In this document: in pieces, positions 11,005 to 22,478 of the stretch
Position numbering within the stretch: position 1 is the first letter of the stretch
How the letters are laid out: the number at the start of each line of letters is the position of its first letter
Assembly (NCBI GenBank): GCA_038049695.1
Contig: CP142458.1
Span: 41,819,501-41,883,500 of the forward strand
DNA: 64,000 nt
Direction: 5' to 3'
From: Cinnamomum chago
Taxonomy: Eukaryota > Streptophyta > Magnoliopsida > Laurales > Lauraceae
Translations under genes and position numbers: made by a program
Notes under the pieces: model-generated
The model's database searches: none
What the model saw: the letters and a program-made list of their open reading frames with translations, nothing else
What the model was told of the DNA's origin: nothing

Positions 11005-11017
11005 AAGGGGTGGAGGA
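11005..11017 (+). promoter_or_regulatory. Polypurine tract of plus-strand Tekay element
   Basis: AAGGGGTGGAGGA directly before the LTR start TGTTAGACCCC. The minus-strand element has the same tract at 19005-19017. Confidence 0.9.
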
Positions 11018-13096
11018 TGTTAGACCCCAACCCAGGTCTGATTTATTTAGCGTCGTTTAAGCTGATCGTTAGTCTCTAACTGGAATTAGGAGCCCTTTTA
11101 TCTTATATTTTATAGTTTGACTAGATTTTTCTAGCTTTGGAGAATTTTGAGAGCCGTTGAGCTTGATTGGACCCGTCCCGGGGTGGCCCATGTGATGGGT
11201 GTTCGTGTGGGAATTTATCTTTTATTTCAAAAAAATCTAATTTTTACTCCTCTTGATTTGTTTTATTGACCTCAACAATTTTTATGTTCCTTTCGTCCGA
11301 ATTCAAAACCCAGAAATCCCGTTTTTCGAGAAAAAGGGCAAAAACTGACGTTTTACACCAAATCTATGCATAAATTTCGATATTTTCAAATCATGAGGAA
11401 AATATACTTTTTGAAAACTAGATTTTTCGACGATCAACTTTCTCTTTTTCGTCGATCTTGTCCAGGACCCACAAGGTGCTGTTCCAGCCATTTGAAACTT
11501 TTGAGCCAGTGGAGCCCACTCTTCACTTAACTCAAAACCCAACTCACGTTGCTTTCTCCCTCATTCTTCCTTGTGCTGAAACCTACTAACATCTAAGAAA
11601 AAAAGTGGTTTTCCTCTCCCTCCTTCTCTCTTTTGCATGTCCATGAAATCTTGCCCAAAGTGAAAATCTGGTTACACATTTCATTTCCTCATCTCCTTGG
11701 CTTTTTAAAGAACCTATTTGTGAAAGATTTCTGCTGGACCCATCTTCCTCTTCAAGTTGTTCTTGCTGGCTTTTGCACTTACAGGTAAGACCTGATTTTC
11801 TCCTCTTAGCCATGGGTTCTCTAGACCCTTGGGATGCTTTCCATCATGCATGCAAGGAGGTTCATGGAGAACTCCTTTCATTTTCAAAATGATTGAGTTT
11901 TTGAGATGTTTTCCATGGGGATTATAGTAGAGTGGAGGTCTTGCTATAACAGAGGAGTGCTTGGAGTGTGAGTGGAACCCATTTTGACTCAAGGCAAGTG
12001 AATAATCAGATTATGAAATGCATTCTATGGAAAATTTGTTTCTTCCTTAAAATTCTTGTTTGTAACACAAATGCTTTCAAATGGGTTCTTTGTTTTTGAG
12101 GTTTGATTTAGGAATGTTTTAAGTGGATGATTGATGCTATATTTCCACATGTTATCTTTTACAGCAACATGAATCTTCCTCATTATATTACTATTTTTAA
12201 GTTAGTAGGAATACATTTCAGAAATTATTCTTTTTGTGGTTATACCATGTTTATAAATTTGAATTGGTTATTGGAATGAGTGTGGATATTTTGGGGTTGA
12301 TTGGAGTGTTTGGAAATTAATGGAAGCTAGGGTTGGTGTAAAGAGCATGGTGGAGGTTAATGGAAATGAAATAGGGTTAAGGACAAGAAGAAGAGCAAAA
12401 TTCTTGCTGGAAGAACGAGCCCAAACAGCAGCTCAGCTCGCTCAAGCAGGTTGGCTCTGTCTGGCGCAGGAGCAGGAGAAGCTATGCCCACTCGAGCGAG
12501 CTTGGGCCCGCTCAAGCGAGCCAGCTTCTGGGAGGCTCCGTTTGAGCGGAGGTTCCCTCGCTCGAGCGGACCTAGACTCTGTCCTGGGGACTGTTTTCTA
12601 CACATTATTGTACTGTTTTGAGTTGCATACCTCCCCTAAGGACTCATTAGTGTGGAACAAGGGAAATATGAGCCTCAAACACTTGTATGATGGAAATCTA
12701 AGGGGAAATAAGGAGGATTATTCGATGGTCGAATTACCAGGGGATTGCTATAAGCCTCGATGTGCACTATATGTTCTCAAATGTCGGAGATCTTCAAAGG
12801 CACCAAATCCTTCATTCATAGACCGACGTTGAGGAACTAAATGCATAACGAGACGACCCTAGGTAAGCCAATCAACCACGCCACTCAACTTCATTCCAAT
12901 GTTAGTAGATTTATATGTTTCCTTATAAATCGATTCGGAATAGCTTTGAGTGGTTCGCCACGTTTGAAAATATCAGTAACACTACTCATTTGATTCACCT
13001 CATATTTTGTCTAATTGTACTTTGATAGAGTAGTCCTCTTATCGATTTGAAATGTACTATGAGGATTTGTCTTGTATCGATTCAGAATTTGGTCGA
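11018..13096 (+). repeat. Tekay 3' LTR, left part (rest at 23835-24824)
   Basis: Begins TGTTAGACCCC after the polypurine tract. It holds the conserved U3 block (11330-11470), a leader with donor AG/GTAAGA at 11785, and a degenerate GCTCGAGC array. It is cut at 13096 by a minus-strand Tekay element and resumes at 23835. Both parts total about 3069 bp, matching the family length. Confidence 0.87.
12439..12569. repeat. Degenerate GCTCGAGC palindrome array
   Basis: About five CGCTCRAGCG-like units, only one perfect (12559-12568). Others carry C-to-T changes, for example CGCTCAAGC. The mutated state suggests an older copy of the array seen at 16318 and 14581. Confidence 0.75.
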
Positions 13097-13505
13097 TGTC
13101 GCGACCCCAGACCGGGTCTATCGAACTAATCCGGGATCGGGACTAATTGGTGAGATGTTAGGTGATGAGTATAAGGTGTGCACATTTATTTAATTTCCCA
13201 CAGGTGTCCGCGGTGAGGATATCACAACCATATATGAACATTTCTTTTAAGTGCGGAAGCGTGTAGCAAATCAAATATTCAAACCATCTCTAGTCATAAA
13301 GACATTAACACAAGTATAAATACTGTATCAGAATGAGCAATGATCATTAGCAAGTTTCCCAAAACTAAATTAAAGTTTATACAAAAGATCATTTAATTAC
13401 ATTCCCAAAAATAGAGGCCAACAAAGGCCAATGCAAACAAAATACCAATCCCCAAAGAATGGTTAAACATCCCAAAATATTATGTCTCTCATAGCAATCG
13501 AATGT

Positions 13506-13597
13506 CTATACGACATCATCAGCACGCCACTCAACTAAGCGCTGATGTTCACCAACCGCCTCCTTTGGCTCCTCCTCAAGGTAACCGGCACCAGGAC
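13506..13597 (-). other. Conserved 92-nt LTR acidic ORF tail (copy 2)
   Basis: AG acceptor to TAG stop is again 92 nt. The peptide ends V-E-W-R-A-D-D-V-V. In this copy the same frame has a TGA a few codons upstream of the acceptor, so the peptide could only be joined to upstream coding sequence by splicing. Confidence 0.5.
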
Positions 13598-14580
13598 CTG
13601 AGTACCAAAGAGTGAGTCAAACACAACGGTTTGGCAAATGGGTGAAAAGACATAACAAATACATTTACCTTTAAAAGCGTTTAAACATGTTCGATCAATA
13701 ACTTTCATAAAAGAAACAAATCATTTATTGAAACCATAAATGTAGTATAAAACATGAATGGGTATCCAAGGAAATTGGGAAACAAGCAAGATGGCAACCA
13801 CACATAGCTAAATCCTCTATCATCGAAGTGATAGAGCAAGATCAAGGCCTTGACCTCAGTCATCGTAGTGAGGAGGTACAATGAAATATACATATGCATA
13901 TAATATACTATACATGACCACAGTAGCGAGCCGGGCATCGGGAACCACAGTAGCAATATGCGGCATCGGTACAAGACCACGGTAATAACCGGGTAGTGGG
14001 ATCCAAACTGCACCTGGCTGGACAAGAGGGGGATCTCCAAGTCGGTGGATCAGACCAACGAGGTTATCCAAGCTTAGTGGTGCCGACTTATAGGTCAAAT
14101 AACTAATCGAGACATGTGTAAATAAATCAAGTACAAGTAAATAAACGGGCGGGACGGGGGTGCTCAAAGGCACAACTGTCATTTCATGTGGTGCAATACA
14201 CTTCAAGACAAGTAACTATTTCAAGTGTAATTTTGATGCTTTCGGGAAAACAAGGCATATAGTATAAATCTTGGGATCAGTAAAGTACAATAAACAATCG
14301 GAGTTTCGGGTTTAGGATTGCTCAAATTGAATAGGGATCCCGTATGTCTAAATAAATAAAGGCTTGGTACTCCTTGAGTTTGGGAGCATCCCGGGGTCCT
14401 TATACACTTCGGCTTTTTCAAGACTTCAACGAAATCTTGGTGATGTGGTTTTCTTCACGAATGGATGTTCAAACATAGGAACGGTTCTTCTCATTGCAAT
14501 AGGGCTCTCAATAGACCTTTCTCAAACATTTAGATATTTCATTAGTGCTCCCAAAATAGTCCCAGGTGAACAGTACCCAT

Positions 14581-14842
14581 CGCTCGAGCGGACTATGGGT
14601 TCGCTTGAGCGGTGAGCTCTCTAGAATGGTTGTCAGGGTGGGTTCACTCGAGCGAACTCATCCAGTAGGTGGTTGGCTCGAGCGAAGATTCAGTTTGCTC
14701 GAACTAACCACTCTCTGGAACGAGTTCTGGAGGGTTCGCTCGAACGGTGAAGGGTTCGCTCGAGCGAACTGTCCTCTGGAAAGACTCGAACCCTTTTCTG
14801 GACAATTCGCTCGACCGAAGTGTCATGTTCACTCGAGCGAAC
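14581..14842. repeat. Array of GCTCGAGC palindromes (about nine units)
   Basis: Perfect CGCTCGAGCG at 14581. The best-developed unit is TTCGCTCGAGCGAA (14755-14768), a 14-bp palindrome; other units differ by one or two bases. Within the predicted LTR intron. Confidence 0.88.
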
Positions 14843-16317
14843 TGTCCAGAAACTGATTCCGGAACAGTTCTCCTCCTCTCTTTCTTTTCCTTTTACAATC
14901 CATTTTAGCTCCTTTATATACACCAAGAGAGGGGTTCAAAACTTCATCCAAATCAACATCAATTTTCCAACAACATCCATTTTAACCTCCTTCAACATAT
15001 CACAGCCAAAAACAAGGAAGAGAGGGAAGGAGATCACTACACACAAGAGTACATTCGAGATAAAACAAGAGAAAATTAAATTCTATGAACCAATATGTTA
15101 GACCCCGACCCAGACCAATTTGATTAGTGTGCGATTAGTATGTGTTTAGTCCTAAGTGGGTTTAGTTGTCTTGGGTTAGAAGTAATTAGTTTTAGTCTTG
15201 GACATAGCTTTGGGAATTTTGAGAACGTTTAGTACTAGTCTGACACACTCAAGAAGGCCTGAGTGCACGTGTAAGCTTGGGAGGATCGTATCGATTTCTG
15301 TGTATTTGTGATTTTGATTTCAATTGGATGATTTTACTATGTGTTACAACTTTTTTTTTTAGCCCATTCATGTTTGAAGCCCAAAAGCCCAAACTCTGGC
15401 CCAAAAAGGGTAAAGTGGTCTTTTTGCACAAATCTGGACATAATTTTTGAGATCTCAAAACCATGTCAAAAATATACTTTTTGGAAACTAGATATTTCAA
15501 GGATCGTTTTATCCTTCTTCGTCGAAGTCATTCGAGGCCCCCAAGATCATGTTTTCGTCATTTCAAAGTTCAAAGTCATTGGGCCCCATTGTCATCACTT
15601 AAGCCTAACCCTCATCTCTTTCGTTCATTTCCCCAAAATTCCTGCAACTTTCTTAACGTAGGGCTGAAAATCCCTCTTTCCTTTCCATCTTCCTCACCTT
15701 GCATGATCTAGCTAGAGATCTCCAAATAAAATTCCAAGACCGTCATCTTCTTCCTCTACTTGCAAGCTTTCTATTGGTACAAATTTCTTGGAGTTTCTTG
15801 TGGGACAAGCTCTACATTTTCCTCGTCTCTTCTTGTTTGGCCATTTCTAGGTAAGAGCTTCAACCCATACTTTTCATGAAGTCTTTTTAGTTCCTTAAAA
15901 ATCTTGTTTTTCATGTTACAAAGCCCTTTGGTAAAATGGGTTTCTTGTTTTCAAGATTGAGTGAGTTTTGTGTGGTTTTCATGGGTTTTTTGTAGTTCTT
16001 TGGATTAGTGAGTGAAGTGCTTAGAGAAGTGTGAGACATCTTGGACTAAGGCAAGGAATCTCTATAGGCAATGTTTCATGTGTATTTTTGATTTCATGGT
16101 TGTTCTAGAAATTGTGCATATGAATTTGTTTATAAATTTTATGATCTTGTTTTTCATTGGATTGGATGTTTGAAATGGTGAAAATGAACCCTTGGTGAGC
16201 ATGAAGGCTCAAGGGATTGTATGTGATTTAAGGAGGAGAAGAAGGAGAGAAATGTGTGGGAATTTGTACAAGAGAAAGGCTTTTTCTGCACTCAGCGAGC
16301 ACAGGCAGAAGCTATTC

Positions 16318-16546
16318 CGCTCGAGCGACCTTTGGGTCCGCTCGAGCAACCAAGCCACTGCTTGGTCCGAGCGCAGACAGAGAGCTGTCCGTTCGAGCGA
16401 CCTTTTGTCCGCTCGAGCGAACTGCCCATTGTCTAATCTAGAGCAAGACAGAGAGTTGTCCGCCCGAGTAACCTTATTGTCCGCTCGAGCGAACTGTCTC
16501 GCTCGAGCGATGTGTCAATTCCTTACAAGTTTCGCTCGAGCGAACC
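16318..16546. repeat. Array of GCTCGAGC palindromes in solo LTR
   Basis: Perfect CGCTCGAGCG at 16318, 16410, 16482, 16500 and 16533, plus degenerate units near 16338 and 16390. It lies between the donor at 15851 and the acceptor at 17432. The 135-codon ORF crossing it (16192-16599) is probably only the absence of stops in GC-rich repeats. Confidence 0.9.
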
Positions 16547-17432
16547 TGCCAGATTCAGGAAGAAGAATTGTTTCATTTGGGTATTTTCTTGAAGGTTGAA
16601 AAACTATACTATGTTAAGGGTTTTGACTTGACATTGTGTAAATGGAACTTCGAAATGCAACCCAACTTCGGGGACACCAATTCTTGTATATTCCGACATT
16701 TGGGGTCCCAATTACACAAAGGTCAATTAGTAGCCTTAACACATGCTTGTTAGATTTCGTATTTTGAATTTCCGTCTTGGTACGATAAGTACCATCGTGC
16801 ACTCATTTTGAATTTCAAGCATAAGCTCGTTTTGAAGATTTGTTTCAAGAAAAAGGGGATCACTTCCTAAGAGTGTTATGCATATTAATTATGCCTTTTC
16901 CTAGTCGTGTTTGTTGTGTTTGATAAGTGATTTTCCCCCTTCTTATCTCGACATGTTTTGATAGTGTTTCGCGTGTTTTGTGCATTCATGAATTAAGTGA
17001 ACACCACTGAGCTTGGACTACCCTTTCAGTTTGATCCACTGTCTGGGGGTCCTTAAACATGTGGACTGTCTGCAGACTAGTCGTGTATTTTATTACACAT
17101 CGTGCGTGTCCGGTTTCGCGGCCGGAATCCCCGTATATGTGGGAATTATGTCGTGATTATATTATGTATATCGTGCTTGTTGTGCGTGCTTGCTCTTTTC
17201 ATTATATATATGATAGAGAAAGGATGAGCTCTTTGTGGAATGTAACTATTCATGATATTATAAGTATGCATGTTAGCTTTACTCGTATTTTGAAATGTAT
17301 CTTAGTCTTGTAACTATTTACAATCCAGCAAAATGTCTTTATATGTTCTTTAAAGGTTTACTATTTTATGTTCATACCTAAATTGATTACCTGTCAAACC
17401 GTTGTGTTTGACCCTTGTTTGTTGGTGCCCAG

Positions 17433-17524
17433 GTGCAGGCGACGTTACCTTTGAGGAGGAGCGTCTGGATGAGGCTTTTGAGCCAACCCCTGTTAGAGAG
17501 TGGCAGCCCGACGATGTCAACTAG
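17433..17524 (+). other. Conserved 92-nt LTR acidic ORF tail (copy 3)
   Basis: Follows TTGGTGCCCAG and ends at TAG 17522-17524. It reads F-E-E-E early and R-E-W-Q-P-D-D-V-N at the end. Codon by codon it aligns with the minus-strand copies without a gap despite many base changes. Confidence 0.55.
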
Positions 17525-19004
17525 ACGTCGGGCGGGTTCTTGATTTTTGTCATTATGTCATGGGTTTCTTTTGTTATTTTGAGAATTGTATTGGCCTCTC
17601 ATGGGTTGTAACTAAAACTTAACTTACTTTTGAGTTAGTCTCATAACTTGAATCTTGATGGGAATGCCATTTTAACTTCTTCCTTTGATACTATGCCTTG
17701 TTATTATTTGTCATAGCACTTAAGGATTTGTTGGTGCTTATCTTGATGTGATTTGCTACACGCTTCCGCATACTTGATCATGTGAGTCAGATTCCGCGTG
17801 TCTTTGGGAATCCTCACCGCGGGAACCTGTGGGAAAACATAAACAATCGTAAATTCAACTCGTCGCGGGCCCGGGATCCGTTCCGGGGTCGCGACACAAT
17901 ACATCTCTATGGCAATAAATGCACCATCAAGGCTCTTCATGAGCATTCATTTCAAGTCAAAGTAATAAATAAACATGTATGGAAAAGCAATGAAATCAAC
18001 CACATTTCTATAAAACCATTTAAAACTCAAAGAAATCAATTCATCCACTTGCCTTAGGTCTCTAATAAGCAAATCAAGCTCTAATCACCTCTCCAAGCCA
18101 AGAGTCCACGCTATGAACCAAAAAATCCCCAAAAACACACCCTAGATGGGTCAAAACAAGAAATAGAAAGGGAAACCTTACAATAATAAAAATGGAACAT
18201 CTTCAAGGTCAGAGAAACACAAATCTAAGAGATGGGGAAGGTTGCTTACTTGTAGGTTCTCTAAATGAACAAAGTGAGCTCAAAGAGTATCTTGAAATGG
18301 AGGGCCTTCTCTAAAAATGGTATCAATGGAAAGCCATGGTGGTGAGGAAGAAGATGATGATCTCAACCTCTCAATTTGTGCAAGATTGGTGGTGGATTTG
18401 GTGATGTAAAACAAGAGAAGAAGGAAGAAAATGAAACCCTAGGTGAAGAGTGGAGTTGAGCTAGAAAAGGAAAAAGGGAAGGGGAGAGTTCTCTTTATAT
18501 AGAAGATGGAGTTGGGTCCCACCACTAGAATTATTCAAGGGCTGAAATCATGTCTATCGGGATCTCGGATGAATTCGACGAAGAAGGAAGAAATGATCAC
18601 CGAAATATCTAGTTTCCAAAAAGTATATGTTTTGCGGGTTTCGGGGATATCAAGTTTTGGGTACAGATTTAGTGTAAAAATATTGTTTTGCCCTCAAGGC
18701 TAGGAAATCAGTTTTTGGGATCTCGGACGAGCATGGGATCAACATAAAAGTTGTAGGGATTAACAAGATAAACAAAACGGGATAAAAACACAAATCAAAA
18801 TAATTTCGAAAAATCCCCTAAGTAAACGCAAAGTCACAAAAGGAACCCCCAAAGGGCCCCACTAGTACCAAAGCACTCAAAATTCCCCAAAACTATATCT
18901 AAAGCTATTCCAAACCCAACTTAGTCAAAGACTACTAATCACGCTTAAGACCAACACGCGACTTAATTAACACTAATCTGGTTCTCTCTGGTCGGAGTCT
19001 TACA

Positions 19005-19017
19005 TCCTCCACCCCTT
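19005..19017 (-). promoter_or_regulatory. Polypurine tract of minus-strand Tekay element
   Basis: The minus strand reads AAGGGGTGGAGGA directly before the LTR start TGTAAG, identical to the tract at 11005. Confidence 0.9.
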
Positions 19018-19395
19018 AGGGCATTTGGTCCTCCAAATGAAATATAAAACTCACCTCTGGTAGTAGATGTGGATACCTTTTCTGCACTTGATCTCGTAAT
19101 TCCCCCGCTGCCTCTTCCGGTCTGTGATTCTCCCATAGTACTTTTACCCATTAAATAGTCTGTGTCCTCAACTCTTGTTCCTTCGTATCAATGATCTGTA
19201 CGGGCTTCTCAACATAGGTAGCATCTTCTCTGATTTCCAAAGGTTCATGCCGAAGTACATGCAAAGGGTCGGGAACGTACTTCTTCAACATAGACACATG
19301 GAAGACGTTATGTACACCGAATAGCTCAGGTGGTAAGGCTAATCTATAACCACATCACTGATCTTGCTCACAATGTCATACGGTCCAATGTATCT
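19016..19395 (-). pseudogene. Tekay integrase C-terminus and chromodomain (broken)
   Basis: Translation in pieces gives the integrase tail (G-V-H-N-V-F-H-V-S-M-L) and a chromodomain-like end (V-K-V-L-W-E-N-H-R-P-E-E). In-frame stops interrupt it near 19350 and 19150. It is homologous to the plus-strand fragment 10619-10991 and ends at the polypurine tract. Confidence 0.85.
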
Positions 19396-20059
19396 CTATG
19401 ATAGCTTACCCTTCTGTCCAAATCTCAATGTTCCCCTTGTAGGTGACACCTTCAAGAAAACCTTATGTCCTTCTTGGAACTGTAAATCCCTCCGGTGAGA
19501 ATCTGCATAGCTTTTCTGTCTACTCTGGGACACTTTCAGACGTTCTTGAATCAACTTAATCTTGTCGCTGGTCTCACTTACAATAGTCAGTCCATGGAAA
19601 CTGCGAATGCCGACTTCTTCCCAACATACATGTGTCTTACACCTTCTGCCATACAAAGCCTCAAAAGGCGCCATCCCAATGCTCAAGTGGTAGCAATTGT
19701 TGTAAGCAAACTCACACAACGGTAGAGTCTCATCCCATTGAGTCTTGAAATCCAATACACAAGCACGGAGCATATCCTCAAGAGTTTGAATAGTCCTCTT
19801 TGACTGGCCATATGTCGGCGAGTGATAAGCCGTGTTGAACTGTAGTTTCGTACCCATAGACTCATGTAGTGTCTTCCAGAACCTCGAGACGAATCTGCTG
19901 TCTCTATCAGATGTGATAGAAACTGGCTATCCATGTCGACTGGCAATCTTGTTGACAAACAACTCTGCCAAAGGTAGCATGTGCATCTTCTTCCCTGACC
20001 TCATAGGAATGAAATGAGCTGACTTGGCGAGACGGTCCACAATGACCCACATCGCATCG
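19396..20059 (-). pseudogene. Tekay integrase core (broken)
   Basis: Encodes the DDE integrase core with V-D-R-L-A-K-S-A-H-F, S-D-R-D, and the Q-T-L-E-D-M-L-R-A-C region. A TAG stop splits it near 19930. In the usual G-Q-S-E-R motif the catalytic Glu is Lys (AAG, complement of 19798-19800). The copy is therefore inactive for strand transfer even without the stops. Confidence 0.88.
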
Positions 20060-21214
20060 TTACCTCTGCTGGTCCTCAGTAGTCCCGAAATAAAATTCAT
20101 GGTAATATGCTCTCATTTCCATTTCGGGATGGATCTCTAACGGCTGTAACAATCCTGGAGGCCTCCGATATTCTGCCTTTATCAAATGGCAAGTCATACA
20201 ACAGGAGACGAACGCTGCAATCTCTCTCTTCATGTTGTTCCACCAAAAGCTGCCCTTCAAATTCTGATACATCTTCATACTGCCTGGATGCATAGAGTAC
20301 TTTGTACTGTGAGCCTCGGTCATAATGTCATTTCTCAAATCTTCAATATTGGGTACACACAGACGGCCACGGTAGTACAAAACTCCAACAACAATACGGA
20401 AGTCAGGACGTTCTGCTATGTGCTCTAAAATCTTAGCCAACTCTGGATCTTGCAACTGACTATCCTTGATCTTTTGAATTAAAGAAGGTTCTGACACTGA
20501 CATGTTAGCTAACAAAACACCCTTCCTCAGTGGTTGTAGGTATATACTCAACTCTTCAAATTGTTCAAAAATACAAGTGCCACTTAGATTTGCCAAACCT
20601 ATTGATTTTCTGCTCAAGGCATCGGCAACTACATTAGCTTTCCACGGGTGGTACTTGATTGGAAAATCGTAATCCTTGATATATTTCATCCATCTTCTAT
20701 GTCTCATGTTCAATTCCTTCTGAGAAAATAAATATTGCAAACTGCGGTGATTGGAGTGGACTTCGAACTTCTCTCCATAGAGGTAATGTCTCCACATTTT
20801 CAACACAAAAACAACCGCTGCTAACTCAAGATCATGGGTGGCATAGTTCTTCTCGTGATCTTTCAACTGCCGGAATCCATAAGCAATAACTTTTCCTTCT
20901 TGCATCAACACGCAACCGAGTCGAACATTCGAAGCATCGGTAAAAATGGTGAAATCGCCGCTTCCGGATGCCAAGGTAAGGACTGGTGTTGTAGTCAGTC
21001 TCTTCTTCAATTGTTGAAAACTCACTTCACACTGATCTATCCATACATATGGTACGTTCTTCTTTGTCAACTTCGTCAATGGTGACGCAATCGATGAAAA
21101 TGCTTGCACAAACCTCCGATAATATCCTGTCAATCCTAGAAAACTTCTGATTTCAGTCACATTCTTTGGTCTCTCCCACTTCATTACTGCTTCAATCTTG
21201 GACGGATCTACTGA
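20060..21214 (-). pseudogene. Tekay RT C-terminus, RNase H and integrase zinc region
   Basis: About 385 codons are open. The order is RT thumb/connection (F-L-G-L-T-G-Y-Y-R-R-F), RNase H (F-T-D-A-S, H-D-L-E-L-A-A-V-V, H-S-N-H-R-S-L), then the H-H-C-C integrase zinc region (H-P-G-S-M-K-M-Y, C-C-M-T-C-H). The frame enters from the right, where pol is joined abruptly to LTR sequence at about 21214. RT catalytic core, protease and gag are deleted. Confidence 0.92.
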
Positions 21215-21275
21215 CAATCCCCAAAGAATGGTTAAACGTTCCCAAAATATTATGTCTCTCATAGCAATCGAATGT

Positions 21276-21367
21276 TTATACGACATCATCAGCACGCCAC
21301 TCAACTAAGCGCTGCGGTTCACCAACCACCTCCTCTGGCTCCTCCTCAAGGTAACCGGCAACGGGAC
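21276..21367 (-). other. Conserved 92-nt LTR acidic ORF tail (copy 4)
   Basis: Same 92-nt span; the stop is TAA (complement of 21276-21278) where the sister LTR has TAG, so the stop is kept through a base change. The peptide ends V-E-W-R-A-D-D-V-V. Confidence 0.5.
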
Positions 21368-22216
21368 CTGAGTACCAAAGAGTGGGTCAAACACAACAGT
21401 TTGGCAAATGGGTGAAAAGACATAACAAATACATTTACCTTTAAAAGTATCTAAACGTGTTCGATCAATAACTTTCATAAAAGAAACGAATCATTTATTG
21501 AAACCATAAATGTAGTATAAAACATGAATGGGTATCCAAGGAAATCGGGAAACAAGCAAGATGGCAACCACACATAGCTAAATCCTCTATCACCAAAGTG
21601 ATAGAGCAAGATCAAGGCGTTGACCTCAGTCATCGTAGTGAGGAGGTACAACGAAATATACATATGCATATAATATACTATACATGACCACGGTAGCGAG
21701 CCGGGCATCGGGAACCACAGTAGCAATATGCGGCATCGGTACAAGACCACGGTAAATAAATCAAGTACAAGTAAATAAACGGGCGGGACGGGGGTGCTCA
21801 AAGGCACAACTGTCATTTCATGTGGTGCAATGCACTTCAAGACAAGTAACTATTTCAAGTGTAATTTTGATGCTTTCGGGAAAACAAGGCATATAGTATA
21901 AATTTCGGGATCAGTAAAGTACAATAAACAATCGGAGTTTCGGGTTCAGGATTGCTCAAATTGAATAGGGATCCCGTATGTCTAAATAAATAAAGGCTTG
22001 GCACTCCTTGAGTTTGGGAACATCCCGGGGTCCTTATACACTTTGGCTTTTTCAAGACTTCAAACGAAATCTTGGTGATGTGGTTTTCTTCATGAATGGA
22101 TGTTCAAACATAGGAACGGTTCTTCTCATTGAAATAGGGCTCTCAATAGACCTTTCTCAAACATTTAGACATTTTATTAGTGCTCCCAAAAACAGTCCCA
22201 GGTGAACAGTACCCAT

Positions 22217-22478
22217 CGCTCGAGCGGACTATGGGTTTGCTCGAGCGGTCAGCTCTCTGGAATGGTTGTCTAGGTGGGTTCACTCGAGCGAAGTTGAGGT
22301 CGCTCAAGCGAACTCATCCAGTAGGTGGTTGGCTCGAGCGAAGATTCAATTCGCTCGAACTAATCACTCTCTAGAACGAGTTCTGGGAGGGTTCGCTCTA
22401 GCGGTGAAGGGTCCGCTAGAGCGAACTGTCCTCTGGAAAGACTCGAACCCTTTTCTGGACAATTCGCTCGAACGAACT
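22217..22478. repeat. Array of GCTCGAGC palindromes, sister of 14581-14842
   Basis: Perfect CGCTCGAGCG at 22217, then about nine units with small differences from the sister array, including one additional perfect unit near 22280. Confidence 0.88.

Larger units (their letters stand above)
15096..17896 (+). repeat. Tekay solo LTR (2801 bp), target duplication CAATA
   Basis: Runs TGTTAGACCCCGACC to GGGGTCGCGACA. The bases on both sides are CAATA (15091-15095 and 17897-17901). The sister LTR at about 22728 carries the uninterrupted site with a single CAATA, which proves the insertion. It has a U3 block (15410-15540), donor AG/GTAAGA at 15851, the palindrome array and the 92-nt tail with its acceptor at 17432. 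Confidence 0.96.
13097..19004 (-). repeat. Tekay minus-strand 3' LTR, interrupted by solo LTR
   Basis: On the plus strand it runs from TGTCGCGACCCC to GGAGTCTTACA. Without the nested LTR (15096-17896) and one target copy it is about 3.1 kb. It is followed on the right by a polypurine tract and pol reading away, so it is the 3' LTR. It contains the U5 block (13192-13226), the 92-nt tail, the palindrome array, a minus-strand TATATAAAG-like site near 14915 and the U3 block (18560-18700). Confidence 0.88.

Noticed and set aside
12320..12832. 170-codon ORF across a palindrome array, with similar ones at 16192 and 22266
   Set aside because: Palindromic GC-rich units lack stops in several frames; translations of the three do not align beyond the repeated words.
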